From contig NC_092574.1 in the NCBI RefSeq assembly GCF_037975245.1, positions 4,063,001-4,127,000 on the forward strand: DNA of 64,000 nucleotides. The letters are read 5' to 3'. A model generated the notes under the pieces. It did not search any database and was not told the origin of the DNA. It saw only the letters and a program-made list of their open reading frames with translations. The position numbers and the translations under genes were made by a program. This document shows, one piece after another, positions 26,801-38,800 of the stretch (the first letter of the stretch is position 1; each line of letters begins with the position of its first letter). The DNA comes from Apostichopus japonicus (Eukaryota; Echinodermata; Holothuroidea; Aspidochirotida; Stichopodidae).

Positions 26801-29800
26801 AGTCATTGCTGCATAAATTAATGTTCTATTCCATCTCAGTCATTGCTTCATTAATTTATGTTCTATTCCATCTGAGCCAGTGCTGTGTTAATTTATGTTC
26901 TATTCCATCTCAGTCATTGCTGCATTAATTTATGTTCTATTCCATCTCAGTCATTGCTGCATTAATTTATGTTCTATTCCATCTCAGTCAGTGCTGCATT
27001 AATTTATGTTCTATTCCATCTCAGTCAGTGCTGCATTAATTTATGTTCTATTCCATCTCAGTCAGTGCTGCATTAATTTATGTTCTATTCCATCTCAGTC
27101 AGTGCTTCATTAATTTATGTTCTATTCCATCTCAGTCAGTGCTGCATTAATTTATGTTCTATTCCATCTCAGTCAGTGCTGCATTAATTTATGTTCTATT
27201 CCATCTCAGTCATTGCTGCATTAATTTATGTTCTATTCCATCTCAGTCATTGCTGCATTAATTTATGTTCTATTCCATCTCAGTCAGTGCTGCATTAATT
27301 TATGTTCTATTCCATCTCAGTCAGTGCTGCATTAATTTATGTTCTATTCCATCTCAGTCAGTGCTGCATTAATTTATGTTCTATTCCATCTCAGTCAGTG
27401 CTGCATTAATTTATGTTCTATTCCATCTCAGTCATTGCTGCATTAACTTATGTTTTATTCCATCTCAGTCATTGCTGCATTAATTTATGTTCTATTCCAT
27501 CTCAGTCAGTGCTTCATTAATTTATGTTTTATTCCATCTCAGTCAGTGCTGCATTAATTTGATTGACACTAGTCATTCAGTTAAAACAATGGCACAATGC
27601 TTCATCCAGACGACATAACTTAGTGATAGAAATGTCCTTCTGTGCTATCCTTCCTTAACACATCATCCACTCTATAAGACAGTGTACATGCAACATGTAT
27701 AGTACAATATCATACTGAAGCACAAATAGTACAGTACTAGACAGACAGTCAGCTAGCTTTCATGCATTCTTAGCATCGATTCTGAGGGGTGGATTTCTGG
27801 TCGTTCATTGCTCATTACTCATGGAAGTTCCAGGGCCATGGGCCTAAATGCACACTGATTGCTGTAGTAGACTATAGTAAAGTGCTCAGTAGCATAGTAC
27901 TATGGTAGCATGGTTATATGGAGAACAGAGCACTTAATCCGTTTAACCAAATATTTGCTTTACATCATCAAACCTTGAAGGGATACCACCACCTGAATTG
28001 CTACTTAATCATTGCTGTATTGATGTAAAATGGTCAACTTTGGTCGAAACTGAAGAAGGCATTTTTAACTTCTTCCTAAACATGGCGACCCAGAAAAAAG
28101 TTCAACGGTTTATTGAAACTTCACATACTAGTCTGACAATGGAGATATCAATAGAGTAAGTGTTAGTCAAGAGATGATATCTCATACAGAGTAACTTTAC
28201 TTCAACTTAAATCCCTACAGACATTAATACTTCTCAATGTGATACTTTCCCTACCATGTCTAACACCTAATCAAGCAGTTATCACCATAGGTATACTTAC
28301 TGTGTAGGGGGAGTCTCAAACCTAATCAAGCAGTTATCACCATAGGTATACTTACTGTGTAGGGGGAGTCTCAAACCTAATCAAGCAGTTATCACCATAG
28401 GTATACTTACTGTGTAGGGGGAGTCTCAAACCTAATCAAGCAGTTATCACCATAGGTATACTTACTGTGTAGGGGGAGACTTCTTTCTGTCATGTCCAAA
28501 GTATATTTTCATTTCAGCTACTTTCCACTGATATGCCATTGAGGGTGATGACTGTGAAGAAGAAAAAGGAGAGCTTATCACTAAACATTCTTCTTTACCA
28601 ACTGCAGTGATAAAAGAACAATCTACAAAGCATCTCATTACAAATATTACATTTCATTACCACAAATTCATTGCATCAAATACATCCCATTCAAATTAAT
28701 ATAATCTTCCAGGCTATGACAGATCCCTACTGTTCATTGGTGTGATGAGAACACACCATCAATATTATCTTCCAGGCTATAACAGATCCCTACTGTACAT
28801 TGGTGTGATGAGAACACACCATCAATATTATCTTCCAGGCTATAACAGATCCCTACTGTACATTGGTGTGATGAGAACACACCATCAATATTATCTTCCA
28901 GGCTATAACAGACCCCTACTGTACATTGGTATACGAGAACACACCATCAATATTATCTTCCAGGCTATAACAGATCCCTACTGTACATTGGTGTATGAGA
29001 ACACACCATCAATATTATCTTCCAGGCTATGACAGACCCCTACTGTACATTGGTATACGAGAACACACCATCAATATTATCTTCCAGGCTATAACAGACC
29101 CCTACTGTACATTGGTGTATGAGAACACACCATCAATATTATCTTCTAGGCTATAACAGATCCCTACTGTACATTGGTATATGAGAACACACCATCAATA
29201 TTATCTTCCAGGCTATAACAGATCCCTACTGTACATTGGTGTATGAGAACACACCATCAATATTATCTTCCAGGCTATAACAGATCCCTACTGTACATTG
29301 GTGTATGAGAACACACCATCAATATTATCTTCCAGGCTATAACAGATCCCTACTGTACATTGGTGTATGAGAACACACCATCAATATTATCTTCCAGGCT
29401 ATGACAGACCCCTACTGTACATTGGTATACGAGAACACACCATCAATATTATCTTCCAGGCTATAACAGACCCCTACTGTACATTGGTGTATGAGAACAC
29501 ACCATCAATATTATCTTCTAGGCTATAACAGATCCCTACTGTACATTGGTGTATGACAACACACCATCAATATTATCTTCCAGGCTATAACAGATCCCTA
29601 CTGTACATTGGTGTATGAGAACACACCATCAATATTATCTTCCAGGCTATGACAGACCCCTACTGTACATTGGTATACGAGAACACACCATGAATATTAT
29701 CTTCCAGGCTATAACAGACCCCTACTGTACATTGGTGTATGAGAACACACCATCAATATTATCTTCCAGGCTATGACAGACCCCTACTGTACATTGGTAT

Positions 29801-32800
29801 ACGAGAACACACCATCAATATTATCTTCCAGGCTATAACAGACCCCTACTGTACATTGGTGTATGAGAACACACCATCAATATTATCTTCCAGGCTATAA
29901 CAGACCCCTACTGTACATTGGTGTATGAGAACACACCATCAATATTATGTTCCAGGCTATGACAGACCCCTACTGTACATTGGTATACGAGAACACACCA
30001 TCAATATTATGTTCCAGGCTATGACAGACCCCTACTGTACATTGGTATACGAGAACACACCATCAATATTATCTTCCAGGCTATAACAGATCCCTACTGT
30101 ACATTGGTGTATGAGAACACACCATCAATATTATCTTCCAGGCTATAACAGACCCCTACTGTACATTGGTATACGAGAACACACCATCAATATTATCTTC
30201 CAGGCTATGACAGACCCCTACTGTACATTGGTATACGAGAACACACCATCAATATTATCTTCTAGGCTATAACAGATCCCTACTGTACATTGGTATACGA
30301 GAACACACCATCAATATTATCTTCCAGGCTATAACAGATCCCTACTGTACATTGGTATACGAGAACACACCATCAATATTATCTTCCAGGCTATAACAGA
30401 TCCCTACTGTACATTGGTGTATGAGAACACACCATCAATATTATCTTCCAGGCTATGACAGACCCCTACTGTACATTGGTGTGATGAGAACACACCATCA
30501 ATATTATCTTCCAGGCTATAACAGATCCCTACTGTACATTGGTATACGAGAACACACCATCAATATTATCTTCCAGGCTATAACAGATCCCTACTGTACA
30601 TTGGTATACGAGAACACACCATCAATATTATCTTCCAGGCTATAACAGATCCCTACTGTACATTGGTGTATGAGAACACACCATCAATATTATCTTCCAG
30701 GCTATAACAGATCCCTACTGTACATTGGTGTGATGAGAACACACCATCAATATAATCTTCCAGGCTATAACAGATCCCTACTGTACATTGGTGTGATGAG
30801 AACACACCATCAATATTATCTTCCAGGCTATAACAGACCCCTACTGTACATTGGTGTATGAGAACACACCATCAATATTATCTTCCAGGCTATAACAGAT
30901 CCCTACTGTACATTGGTGTATGAGAACACACCATCAATATTATCTTCCAGGCTATAACAGATCCCTACTGTACATTGGTGTGATGAGAACACACCATCAA
31001 TATTATCTTCCAGGCTATGACAGACCCCTACTGTACATTGGTGTATGAGAACACACCATCAATATTATCTTCCAGGCTATAACAGATCCCTACTGTACAT
31101 TGGTGTATGAGAACACACCATCAATATTTTCTTCCAGGCTATAACAGATCCCTACTGTACATTGGTGTATGAGAACACACCATCAATATTATCTTCCAGG
31201 CTATAATAGATCTCTACTGTACATTGGTGTATGAGAACACACCATCAATATTATCTTCCAGGCTCTACATTGGTGTATGAGAACACACCATCAATATTAT
31301 CTTCCAGGCTATAACAGATCCCTACTGTACATTGGTGTATGAGAACACACCATCAATATTATCTTCCAGGCTATAATAGATCTCTACTGTACATTGGTGT
31401 ATGAGAACACACCATCAATATTATCTTCCAGGCTATAACAGATCCCTACTGTACATTGGTGTGATGAGAACACACCATCAATATTATCTTCCAGGCTATA
31501 ACAGATCCCTACTGTACATTGGTATACGAGAACACACCATCAATATTATCTTCCAGGCTATAACAGATCCCTACTGTACATTGGTATACGAGAACACACC
31601 ATCAATATTATCTTCCAGGCTATAACAGATCCCTACTGTACATTGGTGTATGAGAACACACCATCAATATTATCTTCTAGGCTATAACAGATCCCTACTG
31701 TACATTGGTGTATGAGAACACACCATCAATATTATCTTCCAGGCTATAACAGATCCCTACTGTACATTGGTGTATGAGAACACACCATCAATATTATCTT
31801 CCAGGCTATAACAGATCCCTACTGTACATTGGTGTGATGAGAACACACCATCAATATTATCTTCCAGGCTATAACAGATCCCTACTGTACATTGGTGTAT
31901 GAGAATACACCATCAATATTATCTTCCAGGCTATAACAGATCCCTACTGTACATTGGTGTATGAGAACACACCATCAATATTATCTTCCAGGCTATAACA
32001 GATCCCTACTGTACATTGGTGTATGTGAACACACCATCAATATTATCTTCCAGGCTATAACATTTCCCTGCTGTAAATTGCTATACAAATTATAGGAGAG
32101 GAAAGTTAGAACCTTCAACTTTCTGCACTCACCTTGTCTTTGTAAGCGTTGAGTACATTTTGGTTAAGTTCAAAATACATTTTTCTGTAGTTTTTCTTGC
32201 CTTCTTGAAACTTTACAAAGTCACTTGAGCTCAGTACTTTCATATACTGCAGGAAAATTAAAATCGTTGAAGGTCAAAAAATGAAAAGTTTAGTGAATCC
32301 TCATAAAAGATTGACAGTCAAGTCCAAGAATTAAACATTATCACATCAATTCTAACTCAAAGTGTTCATTAATAAAGTAACATTATCAGCTGCCCACTTC
32401 AAAGTTCAAAGTCTGTTTTCTTATTTTGTTTATTTGTGTGACCTAGGTCATGTCAGTTGTGATTTCAGTGTCAGTAGTCTATGAACATAAAGACTTGGAG
32501 AGTGGTTCCTAAAAGTCTTACTACACACAATCATGTTCCATGTTACAATCTGTTGAATGCTTGCAGGAACCAACCATATCCTGCACATTAGATTTGTTGC
32601 TATTAGTTTCTATGTATTGAAATAAGCATTACAGAGCTTTAGTAACTGAATGGTCAGTTGAAAATCTAACAGAGTATTTAGCACTACCAATCCTATTCCA
32701 TAGTTGATCTGAAAATAATCACATAGCAAGTGTGAAATGTATTCTCTTACCAGTTCTACTTTAGGTGTAAGATAATCCTCCATGATGCACATGTAGTTAG

Positions 32801-35800
32801 CAGCATTACTCCCAAACTCTGCATGCCAGCCCATTATATCTTGCAGGACATACTCATAGCTATGCAGTAACCTCTCTGGAGAAATGTAAAGGGCAGATAA
32901 ATCAGTAGTCAATCATGTCAATATTAAACAGATCTTACAGCAGATACATTAACTTAATCAATATATGGTTCTACTCTAATCACAACAACTCATCTTAGGC
33001 ACCATATACAAAATCAGCTATGTGGAATCCCGCGTCTTCCACGCTAAACAATACCCTGCCGTCCGACAGCGGCGCTACCGTCTTCCTGCAGTCCGATTAA
33101 CCCAAAGCAGAGCCCTTCACCACTGCTAAGCCGGCTGTGTCCGGCCGCGCAAACAATAGTACTTAGTCTCCATTCAAGGATGTAATGATAGCGTTCGGCT
33201 GCGAGCGGATGATCAAATTTTAACAATGGAATCTTTACAGTTAAGTTTCAAGTAACCTCAGAAGTAGTTGATCGACATTTACCCTCAGAAAAATAACGTT
33301 CTTATTCCTTCAACCCGGGGAGCAAAATAAAGAGTCCAAAATAAAATTTTCCATCGAATCATATCGTTTTGGACATGCACTGATCCAGTACATGCAGCGC
33401 AAATATACAATATATATCGCGGCTTCGTCCTTCGACACTTCGATGCGCGAAGAAAGGAGTTTCTACAAGTGAATACTATTTTGAATGTCACCTGCTTTTA
33501 TTTTTCTAACAAGATGATGGTATATCCACATGGATAAAGCATTTTAATTACTTCAATTCTCTATATAATTTACCATTGGTTCCAACAGAATGAAAAAAAA
33601 AATTCCACCCAACAACTTTAGAGCAGGTCCGGTTAAAAACAAAACATGTTTCTCGTCCGCGCAAGGGGCCTCCTTTCCGAGTCTCTATTTGGATTACAAG
33701 AAATCTAAACTATCCTTAAAAATTATTTTGTAAAGGTTGCCACATCTTCCAAACTACTGTAGTATCAGCGCATGAAAAGAAGAAAAATTGCCGCCCATTT
33801 TTTTTTCAGATCTCAGTACGAGAAACATGTATTTTATTTGGATAGAACAAGTCTCGTTAGTGTGGTTAAGTTAATATTTTTCTACCCTAGCTGTATGTCG
33901 TTTATATAAAACCTTCATGAAAACCAACTTTTTGGAAATTAGATTTTGAAGCTCTGTCAACAATTTAAGAAATGCCTACTGGCGTAAAAAAAAACATTTC
34001 GTATTTATTCCAATAAAGATCCACAGAAGATAAAAATGCTAAGTAGAGCTTACTAAAAGAGAAATAGAAACTGCATGTTCATCACTGTACATCGTCATTT
34101 TAAGTATCGAAATACTATACAAAGAGATTGAGTTCACCGAAACACCCCTTTTCCTTACCACCTGAAGAAAACCGTCTTTTATAAACTATACTACCTTACA
34201 GTACTTTACATTCGATACAAAAGTTACTTCTACAACAACTTCCAAAAATATGTGTGTTGCAATATGTCGCAATCTTTTTTAAGTTTTACCGTGCAGTACA
34301 GTACCATTAATAATTTGCATATTACACCAAAATTTAAACTCGGCGTCCAGATGGCGGGAATATGTACCGTCATGTTCAATGTGTTGTGTCGTTCCCATGG
34401 TGCGATGAACTTGGGCAAGTTCAAATGTCGATGACCTACTTATGTTCCGTGACCAATGTCAATGGGAATTATGTGTGTAAAAACTCAGGTTTTTCAACGT
34501 GTTATATATATAGAAGTTTTACGTTAAGCGGAGCTAATTTCGGGGGCAGCTCGTTGTTTGTGAGGAAGCACTTATCTAAGCATCAATATTTGAGAAAAAT
34601 ATCGTAAGGTTTTTCTTCAGAAAATATTTTTGAGTAGTAATTGTTGGACATTGTTAGCACTTTCGGGATTTTGGTACGGTAGTATTTGTTTTACTGCATT
34701 AAGGCTATATTCAAAACATGTAAAAGGCTGTATCGAAACAAATACCATATGTAGGCTATTCAGTAATAAAAACATAACGTTAGTAATTTGTCAAAAGTTC
34801 CAATGACCGTACAAACATCGTTATCAATACCGGTAAATGCGGGAAAGAGTTGTATCAGCACAAATTTTTCACTTGTCATTCGTAATCGAAGTGCTAGTAG
34901 CGTTGGGAAATTTGGCTGGAAAATTGTAAGCTCTTTCGGGATTTCGGTAGTGAATGTTTGTTTTACTGCACTGATAATAACATTAATACATGTAAAAGGC
35001 TGAAACAATCTCATCGAATATCACATGTATGCAGAAGTGGAAACCTAACATTAATATTTTGTTTGTAGTTACACTGCACGTAAAAACATCGCTTTTGATA
35101 TACGTGGAGAGAAGCCTACTTTTCACTTGTCATTCAAAATCAACGTCCTGATCACATAGGCCCTCCGCGGTTGGATAAACCTTTGTTCCTTCATTTAAAA
35201 CGGATTACAAGGTAACATGAAAGGATCACCGTCCGGCCGCAGCAGATAAAGCACTGGACCATTGTTCCCCCAGTGCCTTCCGACCAACAATAGCGCTATT
35301 CATGGCAGTTTTACCGCGGTCGGATTAAACCCGCAGCGGGACGAGGCAGGGATTCCGCATAACTGATTTTGTATATGGTGCCTAAGCTTCCTCATTTTCT
35401 TCAAAGGCCATATTTTGCAAACATAAGCAAAAAGAGAAGCATACATTAAGCAAATGATTCTTTTAATGGCATATGAAAGCACATGCACAGCTTTTTACTG
35501 ATGTTTGATAAAGAATTTTAACACACATGGTCATTCATGAAGTCAGCAAACATTGATTATTACCAACATGAATTTAAGGAATGTGAGAGGAAGGGGGGAG
35601 GGGGAGGGAGGGGGGCTGAGCTGAGCTGTTTGTTCATATGTAGTAAGCCTCTAACAGATATTGATTCATTTCTATCATATCACATACTGCATTTTGAATA
35701 TTTCCTAAACCATTGACAAAAGGTTGAAAAATGGGAGAGTGGTAATGATGCAAAGATACTTGTTTTGTTCACTGACTGGGTATGAACTCTATAAAGTACT

Positions 35801-38800
35801 GTATAATGTTAACACAGACTGCAGAACATACAGCTACACTCTACTAATTAGGTGAAACAGGAACAGCTATAAGCAACATTTGTGCATCAAGGAAACAATG
35901 CTGCAAAGATTACAAAACCATTACCCATATCTCCTTTACAAACAATTTCAAACACAGCCAAGTTTGGTTTGTATTTCACTTTGTTCTGCTCGATACTTTT
36001 CTGAATAAGCTGCTGAGCAGTTGTTGAATCTGAAATCTAGGATTCAAGGATGGGAAAGACAGGATGAAAAATGAGTGTTACATATGTATGCACTGTTGAC
36101 AGGCAGGCTTACAAATACTAATATATATGAGCACCTAAAGCATCCAACATGAATCCATGTACAGACAAAAAGCCACCACCAAGTTTCCCAACTTGCCACA
36201 CATCCATCTATGCCAGTATGTGAGATATGGAAAGAAATCAATAACAACATGCCAGTTACCAGGCTTATGTCGAGTATGAGACAGGGACTGATTGGATTTC
36301 CAAAAATGTTCTCAGAAGCAAGAAGGCAAATTTAATGTTTTCTGTTTCTAGTAAGAGATGTCTTTTAAAAGTAGTTTCAGAGACAACACTATATTCCTTC
36401 CCATTTATTTGTTGTAGGTGAAGGCGAGATCACAACTGTTAAGTTTAAGGCAGGAAATTAACACTATTATGTCATACATCTTAAAACCAAATTATATCTC
36501 ACCTTTATACTAAAAGAACTGGCATCACCTTTCAGTGGCTTTCTACCATGAAATATCTCCACAATAAACTCGGAATCCACCTGACATTGTTAAAAGAAAA
36601 AGCTTTGCAATGGTTGACATATTTGATCTGAACATTGTCTCCTTTTTAATGATATGCATAATTTAATAGATAAATGGAGCAGTAACACTTGTGCCCTTGC
36701 TCCTGGCTTTTGTTATATCTCTTGGTTATCCTGTTCACATAAATTAAACGCCCTTATACTTAACAAGAATAGCTAAGAAGACTATCGCCATTTCGAACAT
36801 TGGCATTGACTATTGCAAAGATTTTATTGTCATCACTAGTAGTTGTGAGACTTTGTGCCTTAGAATGTTCCTATGATTACTAGGATGCCTAAACATCTCC
36901 AGAAATGATAATAACAACAGCGATCTACTGCACACATGTCTCCAATTCTACCCTCCTGTTACCACTTTGTCCAACCCCATTGGTCAATTCTACCCTCCTG
37001 TTACCACTTTGTCCAACCCTATTGGTCTATCATCATTTCTGTCCCCCCACCCCCCTCCATCTCCTTCCCCTGGCTACAAACGTTCCTTCTCTTCTCTTGA
37101 AATTTAAACATGTACGTACCGGCTGACTTTCAATGCTGTTAAGGAGATCCTTGGCAGCTTGGAGTTTCTGTTCCTTGTCCCTGGTTAAAGTATCAATCTG
37201 GATGTTGAATAACCAGTCACAGTATGTAATCAGCTCTAGAATAACATGGATTTCTTTCTCAGCACTTTGGAAGGTTGTCTACAACAGAGTGAGAGAGAGA
37301 ATGGTCAGTGAACAGCATCAATTAATTTACAAATTAATTTAAAATCAACTTTAAACTATTGGCATTGCTTTCAAAATGACACATCTTTTATCATGATATC
37401 ATTGTTGCATTTGCAGTCAGTGAGAGCACATCATTCACCTAAAGGAGCTAATCAACAAAATCAAACTCTGTTCATTTTGTAAGTTCTCACTATCAAGAAA
37501 GCATGTCCACACACTGGTTTAGAAATGATAAATGGAAGACATTTAGGCTAAGAGCCCCAACCTAGAAACTATTTTGTTTATTTTGCCCTCTACTTTATGA
37601 TTTTCTTCATGTAAACAAAGGACTTGATGGTTATATATAAACTGTTAAGTATTCAAAATGAATACTATTTAAGTGTTGACAAAGACAGCATTTCACACAG
37701 TGATAGTTCCATTTCTAGAGCAAACTGGTCTGTAAGAAACACGAACAAATATTCCATGGTGCTCACAACATCTACCTACAATGGTCTGATATTATGTCAT
37801 CAGATGGCCTATGGTATTGTAAATCCAATCACAAACCAGCCAGACAATAATCATTGGGATACTGAGAGGTACTTTATTATCAACAAATCCCCCTCCTCCC
37901 CCATCTTCTCCCTGTCCCTCCTCTTACAGCGCTACTACATTTATTCCTCTCCTGGACTTACTGATGACGGATCAGAACTAGCCATTAATGTTGGTCCAAA
38001 GACTGTGCCCAGATTTGATGCACTCATACAGGTCTTCTCTTCATTGTCAAGGACTCTGAAAAATAAATCAATCATCAGAAGTCAACAGGTAACAAAGAGG
38101 GCAAACATTTAGGGACCAGCAAAACAAATTACAAGAACTGTCTGAAGAATCATCAGGAATGAAACTTACTTCTTGAGATGACAAAGTAGATCTTTAATTA
38201 TAGCATAGTTGATGGATGGCAGCGACTCTAGTAAATCCTTATAGCAGAAAAGTTTATCCTGATGCTCCTCAGCTGTAAGAAACAAAATAATCTTGGTCTT
38301 AGCCAACAAGAAAATTGCACAGCTATTACCATGTCATATGCTTGCAGGTCAAGTTACAAGTGATTTTACTGGCTCAATACCCAGTGGTATGTCTAATTAC
38401 CAGTCACATGCCAAGTGAAGACAGTCAAAACACTTTCAAAATCAGAAACAGAGGTAAATGCAAACAGTCATTTATTTGTAACCACTGTTGTACAATGTCA
38501 TTTTTTAAACACAGTATTAAAATTTGGTTGAGATACATACTGCAGTTTACATGTTTAGACAACATATTCCCTTATAGGTCCAATTTGTTATTTACTTTGC
38601 TAGTCTTTACCTGGAAGGATCTAGCAGATCTGATTTGCTTCACAAGAATTTTGAATTAACTCATATGACTTAAAAACACTTCACAGTACAGTAACATGGC
38701 TGTGTTTAAATCTGTACAGCTAGGGACTGATGTAGTGCAGCAAAAAAATTCTGAGTTTCCAAGTACATATAAACATTGTATAAATTGCAGACATTTGCAA

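Noticed and set aside
33044-33226. Minus-strand frame at the left end of the transposon as a transposase fragment
   Set aside because: Only 60 codons, no DDE/DDD or helix-turn-helix resemblance; its composition reflects the CpG-rich subterminal region.
37624-38112. 162-codon plus-strand open frame
   Set aside because: It is the antisense shadow of a RhoGAP exon (37962-38055) and its intron; no domain in its own frame.
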